Positions 1 through 8,295 of a stretch of 17,159 nucleotides of DNA are shown piece after piece. The DNA lies in assembly GCA_965554225.1 (NCBI GenBank), contig CBEVZC010000062.1:1-17159 (forward strand). The letters are read 5' to 3'. Every line of letters begins with the position of its first letter. The stretch's first letter is position 1. The notes beneath the pieces are model-generated. The model made no database searches. It saw only the letters and a program-made list of their open reading frames with translations, and was not told where the DNA came from. The translations under genes were made by a program, and so were the position numbers. Source of the stretch: BMS3ABIN04 sp965554225. Lineage in GTDB: Bacteria > Bacteroidota > Ignavibacteria > Ignavibacteriales > Melioribacteraceae.

Positions 1-166
1 CTTTCTTTTGAAAAAAATCTAAAAACTGTTTTCTTATTTCTTTTGATGTCATAATAAAGTGATTTTTTATTTTATAATAATTTCTAAATATAATAAATGG
101 TTTAAATTAAATTTGTGAAATAAAATCCGCATATTTTTTCCGGTAATGTAAAGGATGAAAATTTTG

Positions 167-733
167 TTATTTAATTTCTTGGGATGATGAATGTGAAGTT
201 AAATTATTTTTATCGTCTTTGGTTATTAAAATACTCACACCTAAAATTACAATTAAAACCGGCCATACATCAATAAATAGAAGTCCAATCCTATCGAGAA
301 AAGTTGCCAGCCACCAAAGTCTATCCGAATGCGAAATGAATAGTCCAAACAAAATTAATATTACACTTACGCTTAACAATGTTTTTTTTGTTTTATCGTT
401 TAAGAATAAAATTAGGAAAGCAGCTCCTAGAATTAGCAGCAATGATGTAGCTATAAATCCGGAATAAATTTTAATTACAAATATTTCGGGCAACATAAGT
501 TCAATACCTATCAAAAATAGTAAAGTAGAAGTGAAGAGCAGAGCTTTATTTGAACTTCCGAAACTTAACGGGTAAGCAATTATTCCGTAGACCAAAAACA
601 TTAATGATAAAGTTAAGTTGGAAATTGTATTATTAAATAAAATGATATCTAAAAAATAAAATATACCTAAAGCAATTAATGCAATTGCCAAAATAATAAA
701 AATCTTTTTCTCCAAAATAAGAAGCGTTCTCAA
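167..733 (-). CDS. Multi-pass membrane protein, LiaI/LiaF-like (DUF5668-type) hydrophobic region
   Basis: The protein is 188 aa and almost entirely hydrophobic, with about six membrane segments near residues 9-32, 38-57, 64-82, 90-111, 118-134 and 153-171. The tail of about 17 residues is polar and rich in Ser, Asn and Lys. The last segment carries DVWPVLIVILGVSIL, which resembles the WPxxLIxxG motif of small membrane proteins related to LiaI/LiaF N-termini. No enzymatic motif is visible. The start is uncertain: 733 is a TTG two codons after an in-frame stop, with no clear Shine-Dalgarno sequence, and a second TTG at codon 7 is equally possible. It is transcribed away from the OsmC gene, so 734-873 must hold two divergent promoters. 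The function is unknown; a role in envelope stress sensing is only a family-level guess. Confidence 0.7.
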   Translation of the reverse strand: MRTLLILEKKIFIILAIALIALGIFYFLDIILFNNTISNLTLSLMFLVYGIIAYPLSFGSSNKALLFTSTLLFLIGIELMLPEIFVIKIYSGFIATSLLLILGAAFLILFLNDKTKKTLLSVSVILILFGLFISHSDRLWWLATFLDRIGLLFIDVWPVLIVILGVSILITKDDKNNLTSHSSSQEIK

Positions 734-863
734 GTTTTAAAATTATTATTTAGTAAATTTACAAATTCTATTTGTGTAAAATTATTAGTCCGAAGACGAA
801 TTTATATAGAAATTATCGAATTTAAAAGACTATAAAAAATAAAACTAACATTTAATAAACACT

Positions 864-868
864 AGGAG
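864..868 (+). promoter_or_regulatory. Ribosome binding site of the OsmC-family gene
   Basis: AGGAG lies 5 nt upstream of the ATG at 874, which fixes the start of this operon's first gene. Confidence 0.8.
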
Positions 869-873
869 AATAT

Positions 874-1305
874 ATGTCGGTTAGTAAAGCATATCTAAAG
901 CAGGTAAAAGGGTTAACTTTTGTAGGGAAAACAGATTCTAATCACTGGGTTACAATAGACGGCCCTGAAGATTTTTTTGGAAGCAATGCGGCCATACGCC
1001 CTAAGGAATTACTTCTCTTAAGTCTAGCCGGTTGTACGGCTAGTGATGTTGCAGCCATTTTACAGAAGAAAAGAGTAAAAGTAGATAATTTTGAAATGAA
1101 TGTTACTGCGGAAATGACAGAAACCCATCCTAAAATTTATTCAAATATAGATTTGGAATTTGTTGTATATGGAAAAGATATAAAAGAAAAAGATGTTGAG
1201 AGAGCAATTCAGCTTTCGGAAGAAGTTTATTGCGGAGTTACCGCTATGTTAAAAAGCACAGTGAAAATTAGAACCTCATATCGAATTGTTGAAACTGGAG
1301 AATAA
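874..1305 (+). CDS. OsmC/Ohr family protein
   Basis: The protein is 143 aa, the usual length for the OsmC family, whose members include thiol-dependent peroxidases acting on organic hydroperoxides. The N-terminal beta strands are followed by the helix RPKELLLLSLAGCTASDVA with Cys54, and by EVYCGVTAMLKSTVKI with Cys120. These are the two positions where the family keeps its reactive cysteines, so a peroxidase-type redox role in the cytoplasm is plausible. It fits the YhfA-like branch of OsmC better than Ohr proper, but this was judged by eye. The gene is followed 12 nt later by a saccharopine-dehydrogenase-like gene, so the two are very likely co-transcribed. Family assignment is firm; the substrate is unknown. 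Confidence 0.9.
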   Translation: MSVSKAYLKQVKGLTFVGKTDSNHWVTIDGPEDFFGSNAAIRPKELLLLSLAGCTASDVAAILQKKRVKVDNFEMNVTAEMTETHPKIYSNIDLEFVVYGKDIKEKDVERAIQLSEEVYCGVTAMLKSTVKIRTSYRIVETGE

Positions 1306-1317
1306 AAGGAAAATTAT

Positions 1318-2478
1318 ATGCCGTTTACTTATGCTGTAATTGGCTCCGGCAGACAAGGCGCTGCCGCTGCTTATGATTTTATAAAGTTTGGAAATGCCCG
1401 GAGAGTGCTGCTTGTTGACAGTAATGAAAAAAACGCAAAATCTGTTGCCCAAAAAATTAATAGTTTAACCGGTTCCGGGCTTTGTGATTATGTTGTTGTT
1501 GATGTTAATGATTACTCTTCTTTGGTAAAAACGTTGCGGGATGTAGATTCGTTTGTGAGTGCCGTACCATATAAGTATAATTATGGTTTAACAAGAGCGG
1601 CAATTGAAAGCGGCTCGAACATGACGGACCTCGGCGGAAACACATCTATTGTAAAGAAACAGCTTAAACTTAACGAACAAGCAAAAAATAAAGGCGTAAG
1701 TATTGTTCCCGATTGCGGTATGGATCCAGGATTGAATATTTCTTTAATCACATACATGCTGGAATTGTTTGATAAGGTTGAAGAAATTAAATCATACGGA
1801 GCCGGGTTGCCGCAGAATCCGGTTCCTCCATGGAATTATGAATTGTTTTTTAATTTGAACGGACTTACTAACGAGTATTATGGAAATGCAATTCTTATAA
1901 AAAACGGAAAAGTAACCGAGGTACCATGTTTTGACGGATTTGAAGAACTTACATTTCCCGAACCAATAGGTCAGTTGGAAGCTGCTGTTACAGCCGGAGG
2001 TCTTTCCACATTGCCTTGGTCTCTTGATGGCAAAGTACAAACTCTTACTAATAAAACTCTTAGATATCCGGGTCACTGGTCCCAGTTTAAGTCTTTTTCG
2101 CAATTGGGATTATTTGATGAAACTCCTATTGAATTAAAAGGATGCAAAATTGCACCAAGGGATTTTTATCATGCTTTAATTGGTCCGAAGATTTCACCCG
2201 GAAGTAAAAAGGATTTGGGAATAATCAGAATAGATGCTGCAGGTATAAAAAACGGTAAACCACATAAAGCTCAAATAGAGTTAGTTGATTATTATGATGA
2301 GGAAACCGGATTTACATCCATGCAGAGGCTAACAGGGTGGCACGCTTCGACTATTGCTATTCTTGCTGCCGAAGGAAAGATAACGAACGGCGCTCTTCCG
2401 GTTGATATGGCAGTTCCCGGATCGGTAATAATAAATGAATTTGGGAAAAGGGGAATAACTATTAATATTAAAAGTTGA
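1318..2478 (+). CDS. Saccharopine dehydrogenase family NAD(P)-dependent oxidoreductase (lysine 6-dehydrogenase-like)
   Basis: The protein is 386 aa. It opens with a Rossmann dinucleotide-binding motif, G9-S-G11-R-Q-G14, with acidic D34 at the end of the second beta strand, which points to NAD rather than NADP. A conserved block DCGMDPGLN at residues 132-140 and the C-terminal catalytic-type domain match the saccharopine dehydrogenase/lysine epsilon-dehydrogenase superfamily. Length and layout are closer to lysine 6-dehydrogenase (oxidative deamination of the epsilon-amino group) than to the longer saccharopine reductases, but the substrate cannot be read from sequence alone. It is the second gene of the OsmC operon with a 12-nt gap and AGGA upstream of the ATG. 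The OsmC pairing does not itself explain a pathway. Confidence 0.85.
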   Translation: MPFTYAVIGSGRQGAAAAYDFIKFGNARRVLLVDSNEKNAKSVAQKINSLTGSGLCDYVVVDVNDYSSLVKTLRDVDSFVSAVPYKYNYGLTRAAIESGSNMTDLGGNTSIVKKQLKLNEQAKNKGVSIVPDCGMDPGLNISLITYMLELFDKVEEIKSYGAGLPQNPVPPWNYELFFNLNGLTNEYYGNAILIKNGKVTEVPCFDGFEELTFPEPIGQLEAAVTAGGLSTLPWSLDGKVQTLTNKTLRYPGHWSQFKSFSQLGLFDETPIELKGCKIAPRDFYHALIGPKISPGSKKDLGIIRIDAAGIKNGKPHKAQIELVDYYDEETGFTSMQRLTGWHASTIAILAAEGKITNGALPVDMAVPGSVIINEFGKRGITINIKS

Positions 2479-2497
2479 TAAATAATGAATAAATAGC

Positions 2498-2887
2498 TTA
2501 ATCCATTTCTAAAAAGTGAGCCGGAATTTCTTTTCTACCGGCATAACCTTCATTCATTCTGTGGTAATATTTTATTTCTTCTTCATCACTGCGCCAGCAA
2601 AGAAAAACATCTTCGCCATTAATTATTGCGGGAAAATCAACTAAACCGATAGAGAAATTCCAATCTTTATAATAACAGCCAATTTCTTCAAGCTCATTGA
2701 TAAAACCTCTTATTTCATCTGCCAATTGTTTTACTTCTCTATTCTCATTTGCTTCATCACCCAGTTCGTCAACAATTGTCCTAATTTGAAAACTGTTATT
2801 TAGAATATCCCTAATAATTTGTTTTACCAGCGGTAAAGTTCTTTGTGCTTCTTTCGGAGTGAAATATTTTATATCTACTAAACTCAT
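2498..2887 (-). CDS. DUF2203 family protein
   Basis: The protein is 129 aa, soluble and acidic. It begins with FTPKEAQRTLPLVKQIIRDIL, a helical segment typical of DUF2203, and ends with the hallmark block LVDFPAIINGEDVFLCWRSDEEEIKYYH, in which the WR.DE..I.YYH residues are strongly conserved in the family. The longer reading frame would start at 2929, but the ATG at 2887 is preferred because a purine-rich AGAGAG lies just upstream and the family homology begins right there. The gene is convergent with the dehydrogenase gene (20-nt gap) and divergent from the MarR gene. The biochemical function is unknown. Confidence 0.85.
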   Translation of the reverse strand: MSLVDIKYFTPKEAQRTLPLVKQIIRDILNNSFQIRTIVDELGDEANENREVKQLADEIRGFINELEEIGCYYKDWNFSIGLVDFPAIINGEDVFLCWRSDEEEIKYYHRMNEGYAGRKEIPAHFLEMD

Positions 2888-3000
2888 TTTTGCTCTCTTT
2901 TTACTTATAAACAATACGAAATATCTCAATTATTAACAAGACAAATTTGCTTGCTGATTTTTTGTTGATGCACAAAAAGACAGCGGGGGAAATTAATAAC

Positions 3001-3034
3001 TTGAAATTTAATATGCTTTTATTTAATTTAAATT
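3001..3034 (+). promoter_or_regulatory. Candidate promoter/operator of the marR gene
   Basis: TTGAAA at 3001-3006 is followed after 17 nt by TAATTT at 3024-3029, a weak sigma-70-like pair upstream of the ATG at 3059. A perfect 10-bp palindrome AATTTAAATT (3025-3034) overlaps the -10 position, where an autorepressing MarR dimer could bind. The region is extremely AT-rich, so the match could be chance. Confidence 0.25.
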
Positions 3035-3058
3035 TATATAACACTAATTGGAAACAAC

Positions 3059-3523
3059 ATGTCAAAAAATAGATATCCGAAAGAAGTTGAAACCGCTTTG
3101 GATTTGTGGGTTAAATTAGCCAGAAGTTATTCATCAATTTATAAATACGCAACCGATAATATTAGATCGCTTGGAATCACCCTTCCGCAACTTGCTGTTA
3201 TAGAAGCCATTGGTCATTTAGGACCGCTTACGGTTGGCGCAATATGCGATAAAATGCTTGTAACCGGTGGTAATATGACTCTTGTTTTGGACAACCTGGA
3301 GAAGTTAAACTTAGTTAAACGCGTTCCAAGTAAAAACGACAGACGTGCAATTAATGTTGAACTTACATCAAAGGGGAACAAAGTATTCGAGAGAGACTTT
3401 AAAGATCATGCTTTTTTTATTACAGACTTAATGTCAGAGCTAACAGCAAAAGAGCAGAAAGAACTTGCAACTTTATTAAAAAAGCTAGGATTAGGCATTA
3501 GTAGCAGAACAGACTTATCCTAA
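3059..3523 (+). CDS. MarR family winged-helix transcriptional regulator
   Basis: The protein is 154 aa. Helices from residue 9 to 35 are followed by the MarR winged helix: LTVGAICDKMLVTGGNMTLVLDNLEKLNLVKR (about 57-88), then the wing PSKNDRRAINVELTSKG (90-106) with the conserved D-R-R before the beta hairpin. The C-terminal helices would form the dimer interface. The only cysteine is Cys63, inside the DNA-binding domain, so the N-terminal redox cysteine of OhrR-type sensors is absent. It is transcribed divergently from the DUF2203 gene across about 170 bases, so it may control itself and DUF2203. No Shine-Dalgarno sequence is obvious before the ATG. The ligand is unknown. Confidence 0.9.
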   Translation: MSKNRYPKEVETALDLWVKLARSYSSIYKYATDNIRSLGITLPQLAVIEAIGHLGPLTVGAICDKMLVTGGNMTLVLDNLEKLNLVKRVPSKNDRRAINVELTSKGNKVFERDFKDHAFFITDLMSELTAKEQKELATLLKKLGLGISSRTDLS

Positions 3524-3666
3524 AAATAAATTTCATAGTTTACCGAATTTTTAAATTTGATTTGAGGATTTTGCTGAACCTTGCCTGTGAAAACTTCTTA
3601 TAATTCTTTTCCTAGTTTTGTTTTTCAGAAAACTTTATTTTATTATTCTAAATCTTTTTAATATCA

Positions 3667-3672
3667 AAGAGG
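3667..3672 (+). promoter_or_regulatory. Ribosome binding site that decides the TlpA-like lipoprotein start
   Basis: AAGAGG lies 5 nt before the ATG at 3678. It selects this ATG over the in-frame upstream start at 3618. Confidence 0.75.
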
Positions 3673-3677
3673 TAAAA

Positions 3678-5564
3678 ATGAACTTTAAAAAGTTAGCTTT
3701 TTCGTTATTATTTTTATTAATTGTAGTTGTTTTTAGCGGATGCAGCTCAAACAAAACTAAAAATACATTTTCTTTCTTACCTGAAAATCCCGTTCCGAAA
3801 CAAGAAATTACCATTACTTATAATCCTTCTAACACAAATCTTAAAGACGCAAAGGATATTGAATTAATAGCATATTTTTACAGCAAGGATTTGGATAGAA
3901 CGAAAGGTATAACGTTAAAAAAATCCGGCAATGTATGGAAAGGAAATATTACAACCGATGATACAACTCGAGGAATTGTTATTAAATTTGTAAGCGGAGA
4001 TGAAACCGATAATAACAAACAATCCGGATATGTTATAAAAATGTATTCCAAGACTAAGAAGCTTGTTCCGGGAGCGAATGCAGGTCTTGCTTTGGTTAAC
4101 TTGAAATATGGAGGAGCAATTGGTCTTGAAATAGATAAAAAAGAAGGCTACGATTTATTTGAGCAAGAATTTAAATTAAACCCAAATGTTAAAGACGAAT
4201 ACTTGGAAGCTTATTTTTATTCTGTTCCCAAAAGCCTTCGCGATAGTGTAGCAAAAGCTGAGCTGGATAACTTAGAAAAAAAAGTAAATCTATCGGAAAA
4301 AGATATGGAATTCCTTGCAAGTCTTTATGGTCGTCTGGGTAACAGACAAAAATATAATAAGTATAAAGAGCTTACTGTAAAGAAATATCCTAATTCCAAA
4401 TTAGTTCAAAACGATGAATTTACAGCTTTCCGAATGGAGAAAAACTTAAAAGCAAAAACTGCCAAACTAAATGATTTCATAAATAAATATCCGCAAAGTA
4501 AGTTAACTACCAACATGTTTTACATTCTTATAAATGATCTTTCAAAGAAGAAAGAATACACAGAAGCTAAAAATTTAATAGAAAGCCATCCCAAATATGC
4601 GGATGCTGAAATGTACAATTCCGTTGCGTGGTCAATGTATACAAGCGGAGATATTTCGCCCTTGGCAACAAACCTTGCTGAAAAAAGCGTTGAACTTGCA
4701 AGGAATGAAGTAAAAAATCCTAAAGGTAAAAGACCGGTTTACCTTACCGCTAAACAGTGGAAAGAAGCAAGGGAAAATTCATTAGGTTATGTTTTGGATA
4801 CTTACGGAAGTTTACTAAGAAAATCCGGTAAAAATGAAAAAGCGCTTTCCGCTTGCAAAGAGGCTGTAGCTCTTACAAAAGAGAAACAAAGCGACATAAA
4901 TGAAAATTATATTGAGTGCCTTTTAAGTTCCGGTTATAAAGAGAAAGCGAAAAAATCTTTGGAGAAGTTTGTAAGTTCCGGAAACTATAATAAAAAGATG
5001 AAAGATGAATTAAAAAGTTTGTTCGTTGAATTAGGCGGGAGCAAGAAAGAACTGACAAGTTATATGCAGAAGATTGAGGGTGCTGCAAAATCGAAACTTG
5101 TTGAAAAAGTTAAAAAAGAATTAATTGAATTCCCGGCGCCCAAATTTACTCTTTCGGATTTGGAAGGGAAGAGTGTTTCGTTAGGTGATTTTAAAGGGAA
5201 AACTGTTATACTTGATTTTTGGGCTACCTGGTGCGGGCCGTGTAAAAAATCTTTTCCGGCAATGAAGATGGCAGTAGAAAAGTTTAAAGATAATCCTAAC
5301 GTGATATTTTTATTTGTAAATACATGGGAACGGGTAAATGATAAAAAGAAGAATGCTGCGGATTTTGTTGAAAAGAATAATTACCCTTTTGAGGTTTTAC
5401 TCGACAAAGAAAATAAAGTCGTTGCCGACTATAATGTACCCGGTATTCCTACGAAATTCATAATTGATAAAAACGGCAATATTAGATTTAAAAGTGTTGG
5501 GTTCAGTGGAAAAGACGATGAGTTAGTTGAAGAACTTAGTACGGTGATAGCTTTGGTTAAATAA
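3678..5564 (+). CDS. Lipoprotein with TPR-like repeats and a C-terminal TlpA/ResA-type thioredoxin domain
   Basis: The protein is 628 aa from the ATG at 3678, chosen for the AAGAGG just upstream and because it gives a clean lipoprotein signal: MNFKK, a hydrophobic run and the lipobox FSGC with Cys22. A beta-rich N-terminal domain follows (about 30-150), then a long helical, Lys-rich middle (about 150-480) whose paired helices look like degenerate TPRs. The C-terminal thioredoxin domain has the line WATWCGPCKKSFP with Cys519 and Cys522 as the CxxC pair, and a cis-proline near Pro591 in GIPTKFIID. TlpA/ResA-type domains act in the envelope as thiol-disulfide reductases, for example in cytochrome c maturation. 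The protein is therefore predicted to be membrane-anchored and to face the periplasm. The partner bound by the helical region is unknown. It appears monocistronic. Confidence 0.88.
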   Translation: MNFKKLAFSLLFLLIVVVFSGCSSNKTKNTFSFLPENPVPKQEITITYNPSNTNLKDAKDIELIAYFYSKDLDRTKGITLKKSGNVWKGNITTDDTTRGIVIKFVSGDETDNNKQSGYVIKMYSKTKKLVPGANAGLALVNLKYGGAIGLEIDKKEGYDLFEQEFKLNPNVKDEYLEAYFYSVPKSLRDSVAKAELDNLEKKVNLSEKDMEFLASLYGRLGNRQKYNKYKELTVKKYPNSKLVQNDEFTAFRMEKNLKAKTAKLNDFINKYPQSKLTTNMFYILINDLSKKKEYTEAKNLIESHPKYADAEMYNSVAWSMYTSGDISPLATNLAEKSVELARNEVKNPKGKRPVYLTAKQWKEARENSLGYVLDTYGSLLRKSGKNEKALSACKEAVALTKEKQSDINENYIECLLSSGYKEKAKKSLEKFVSSGNYNKKMKDELKSLFVELGGSKKELTSYMQKIEGAAKSKLVEKVKKELIEFPAPKFTLSDLEGKSVSLGDFKGKTVILDFWATWCGPCKKSFPAMKMAVEKFKDNPNVIFLFVNTWERVNDKKKNAADFVEKNNYPFEVLLDKENKVVADYNVPGIPTKFIIDKNGNIRFKSVGFSGKDDELVEELSTVIALVK

Positions 5565-5714
5565 AATTTTGATTTTATATTTTGTTCACTGATGTTAGCA
5601 TAAAAAAATTTATAAAACCCAAAATAATACTTGTTTATCTCTTGTAAAAAGATAGATTTACAGTGTGAAATTTTATAATATTTTACAATTTTAATGGATT
5701 GGGCAATTTAGACA

Positions 5715-5720
5715 AAGGAG
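5715..5720 (+). promoter_or_regulatory. Ribosome binding site that decides the DUF1015 start
   Basis: AAGGAG lies 5 nt before the ATG at 5726, so the in-frame upstream start at 5699 is not used. Confidence 0.8.
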
Positions 5721-5725
5721 TAATT

Positions 5726-6961
5726 ATGGCTGTTATAAGACCTTTCAAAGCGGTTAGACCGGAACCCCGTGTAGCACATTTGGTAGCAAGTGTACCGTAC
5801 GATGTAGTTAATAGAAAAGAGGCTGCGGAATTGGCAAAGGACAACCCTATAAATTTTTTAAGAGTAACCAGATCGGAAATTGAATTAGATAAAAATATTG
5901 ATGCTTACGATAAAAGAGTATATGAAAAAGCCAAAGAAAATTTTGAACGAATTAAAAAAGAAGCGCCGTTAATTCAAGATGAAGAACCCCGCTTTTATTT
6001 TTACAGATTAATTTGGGGAGACCAGACACAAGTCGGTATTGCCGCAACGTTTTCGGTAGACGATTACAATAAAGATGTAATAATGAAGCATGAGAAAACG
6101 AGAAAAGTAAAAGAAGACGATAGAACAAATCATATTGTAACAACTGCAGCACAGACAGGTGCGGTATTTTTAACGTATAAAGGGATTGATGCTGTAAATG
6201 AAATAGTAAATACAGTTATGGATAAAATTGATCCCGTTTATGATTTTACTTCAAACGATTCAATCCGGCATACGGTTTGGGTCGTTCCGGATGAGTATAA
6301 TGAAACAATTCAAAGTGAAATTGGAAAAGCTGAAAAGCTTTACATTGCCGACGGGCACCACAGGGCGGCAAGTGCAGCACGTGCTCAACATGTTAAGAAA
6401 GAATCAAACCCAAACCATACGGGAGAGGAAGAATACAATTTTTTCTTAGCGGTTTTATTTCCCGCTGAACAACTAAAGATTTTACCTTACAACAGAGTTG
6501 TGCATGACTTAAATGGTAACGATGAAATAACTTTTATGGAGAAAGTAAAAAACAATTTTACGGTCGAAGAGAGTAGCTCTCCGGTACCTTCCGGGAATAG
6601 AGAAATAAAAATGTACTTAAATAATAGGTGGTTTTCTCTTAAGCCAAATGAAAATGTTAAAAGCGGAAATACAATCGGGGAAAACCTTGATGTGGGAATT
6701 CTTCAAAACTATTTGCTTAATCCTATATTGGGAATTGAAGACCCTCGAACGAGTGATAGAATTGATTTTATCGGAGGGATAAGAGGAACGGAGGAATTAG
6801 AAAAGCTGGTTAATAGCGGCAAAGCGGTTGTTGCATTTTCAATGTACCCTGTTTCCGTTGATGATTTAATAAATGTTTCAAATGCCGGCGAAACCATGCC
6901 GCCAAAGTCAACTTGGTTTGAACCCAAATTGCGGGACGGATTGGTTGTGCATGTTATTTAG
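5726..6961 (+). CDS. DUF1015 family protein, possibly linked to serine metabolism
   Basis: The protein is 411 aa from the ATG at 5726. It starts MAVIRPFKAVRPEP with PYDVV shortly after, and carries KHEKTR and, at residues 208-216, ADGHHRAAS. These are the hallmark blocks of DUF1015, and the length is normal for the family. It lies just upstream of serC in the same direction with a 206-nt gap; in other bacteria DUF1015 genes are often found beside serA and serC. The DGHHR block is reminiscent of the DGxHR motif of ParB/sulfiredoxin-fold proteins, some of which (SerK, SbnI) phosphorylate free L-serine. A serine kinase or related role is therefore an attractive but untested inference. The protein has no signal peptide and is predicted to be cytoplasmic. 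Confidence 0.9.
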   Translation: MAVIRPFKAVRPEPRVAHLVASVPYDVVNRKEAAELAKDNPINFLRVTRSEIELDKNIDAYDKRVYEKAKENFERIKKEAPLIQDEEPRFYFYRLIWGDQTQVGIAATFSVDDYNKDVIMKHEKTRKVKEDDRTNHIVTTAAQTGAVFLTYKGIDAVNEIVNTVMDKIDPVYDFTSNDSIRHTVWVVPDEYNETIQSEIGKAEKLYIADGHHRAASAARAQHVKKESNPNHTGEEEYNFFLAVLFPAEQLKILPYNRVVHDLNGNDEITFMEKVKNNFTVEESSSPVPSGNREIKMYLNNRWFSLKPNENVKSGNTIGENLDVGILQNYLLNPILGIEDPRTSDRIDFIGGIRGTEELEKLVNSGKAVVAFSMYPVSVDDLINVSNAGETMPPKSTWFEPKLRDGLVVHVI

Positions 6962-7000
6962 ATAATATTATTGATCTCGAACCGGTATGGTAAAAAGAAT

Positions 7001-7060
7001 CTGTCATTCCGGCTGAAACAGCTTGTCAGCCTTGTCTTTGTCGGGAAGCGAAATGACGGT
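7001..7060. repeat. Palindromic intergenic element between DUF1015 and serC
   Basis: An imperfect palindrome has outer arms GTCATT (7003-7008) and AATGAC (7052-7057) and an inner perfect hairpin GGCTGA (7011-7016) / TCAGCC (7026-7031). It is more GC-rich than its surroundings. The GTCATTCC...AATGAC form resembles dispersed palindromic repeats seen between genes in many bacteria. Only one copy is in this window, so repetition is not shown here. It has no T-run, so it is a poor terminator candidate. Confidence 0.45.
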
Positions 7061-7154
7061 TTATCCCTTTGGGGAGTTTCACATACAATTAATATAAGAC
7101 TTGAATTGAGAGAAATAAAAAGTTAATTATTAGAAAATACTGATAAATAATATA

Positions 7155-7160
7155 AGGAAG
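7155..7160 (+). promoter_or_regulatory. Ribosome binding site of serC
   Basis: AGGAAG lies 7 nt before the ATG at 7168. Confidence 0.7.
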
Positions 7161-7167
7161 TCAAAAA

Positions 7168-8253
7168 ATGAAACAGCGAGTTTATAATTTTAATGCAGGT
7201 CCGGCTGTATTGCCCGAAGAAGTTTTAAAAGAAGCTCAGGAAAATTTATATTCCTATCCCGGAGCCGGAATGTCCGTAATGGAAATGAGTCACAGATCAA
7301 AAGAGTATAATGATATTTTTGTAGGAGCTCAAAATGATTTGCGTAAATTATTGAACATTGGCGATAATTACAGTGTTTTATTTTTACAAGGCGGGGCAAC
7401 ATTACAATTCTCAATGGTTCCATTAAATCTTATGCCTCCGAATAACAAAGCGGATTATATCAATACAGGTGCGTGGTCTAAAAAAGCAATTAAAGAAGCA
7501 AAACGTGTTGGAGAAGTAAACGTTGCCGCTTCATCCGAAGATACTAATTTTAATAGGATTCCTAAACAAGATGAGTTAAATTTAACGGCTGATGCATCTT
7601 ATGTGCATTTTACTTCCAATAATACGATTATGGGAACAGAATTTAAAACGGAACCTGAAGTTGGAAATATTCCTTTGGTTTGCGATACATCGTCCGACAT
7701 GCTTCACAAAAAAATTGATGTAAACAAATATGCATTGATCTATGCCGGTGCACAAAAAAACATGGGTCCCGCAGGCGCTACTTTGGTAATCGTTAGAAAC
7801 GATATGCTGGAAAGGTCAACTGATGATTTACATACATACTTGAATTATAAAATTCATCAGAGTAAAAATTCCCTTTACAATACACCGCCGGCATTTACGG
7901 TTTATGTAATAGGACTTGTATATAAATGGCTGTTAAATATGGGCGGACTTGAAGTTATGTATAAAAGAAACATTGAAAAAGCTGATCTTCTTTATAATTT
8001 TATTGATGAGAGTGACGGATATTATAAGGGCCATGCTGCAAAGGAAGACCGTTCGCTTATGAATGTAACTTTCAGAATGCCGAACGAAGATTTGGAAAAG
8101 AAATTTGTTGCAGAAGCTTTAGAAAAAGGATTTGTGGGATTAAAAGGACATAGATCAGTCGGTGGATTGAGAGCATCAATTTATAATGCATTTCCCAAAG
8201 CCGGAGTTGAGGCATTAGTAGAATTTATGAAAGATTTCAAAGCTAATAACTAA
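7168..8253 (+). CDS. serC: Phosphoserine aminotransferase
   Basis: The protein is 361 aa, the standard SerC length. It starts YNFNAGPAVLPEEVL, the class V aminotransferase signature of SerC, continues with PGAGMSVMEMSHRS, FLQGGATLQFSMVP and CDTSSDM, and has the PLP-binding lysine in YAGAQKNMGPAG at Lys197. The C-terminus carries GLKGHRSVGGLRASIYNA. SerC converts 3-phosphohydroxypyruvate and glutamate to phosphoserine and 2-oxoglutarate, the second step of serine biosynthesis, in the cytoplasm. The family can also act in pyridoxine synthesis. DUF1015 lies upstream; serA and serB are not in the window. A strong terminator follows 7 nt after the stop codon. Confidence 0.97.
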   Translation: MKQRVYNFNAGPAVLPEEVLKEAQENLYSYPGAGMSVMEMSHRSKEYNDIFVGAQNDLRKLLNIGDNYSVLFLQGGATLQFSMVPLNLMPPNNKADYINTGAWSKKAIKEAKRVGEVNVAASSEDTNFNRIPKQDELNLTADASYVHFTSNNTIMGTEFKTEPEVGNIPLVCDTSSDMLHKKIDVNKYALIYAGAQKNMGPAGATLVIVRNDMLERSTDDLHTYLNYKIHQSKNSLYNTPPAFTVYVIGLVYKWLLNMGGLEVMYKRNIEKADLLYNFIDESDGYYKGHAAKEDRSLMNVTFRMPNEDLEKKFVAEALEKGFVGLKGHRSVGGLRASIYNAFPKAGVEALVEFMKDFKANN

Positions 8254-8260
8254 ACTTAAT

Positions 8261-8293
8261 GCCCTCATGTGCTATAAACTTTGAGGGCTTTTT
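8261..8293 (+). terminator. Rho-independent terminator of serC
   Basis: A perfect 7-bp stem GCCCTCA (8261-8267) / TGAGGGC (8282-8288) is followed immediately by TTTTT (8289-8293). It lies directly behind serC and ends only two bases before the ATG of the next gene. Confidence 0.85.
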
Positions 8294-8295
8294 AA

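Noticed and set aside
219..467. An 82-aa plus-strand frame opposite the first membrane protein
   Set aside because: The minus-strand frame has regular membrane segments and a natural end; the plus-strand frame has no recognisable features.
3059..3523. MarR protein as an OhrR sensor controlling the OsmC gene
   Set aside because: The N-terminal reactive cysteine of OhrR is missing, and the OsmC gene is 2 kb away with other genes in between.
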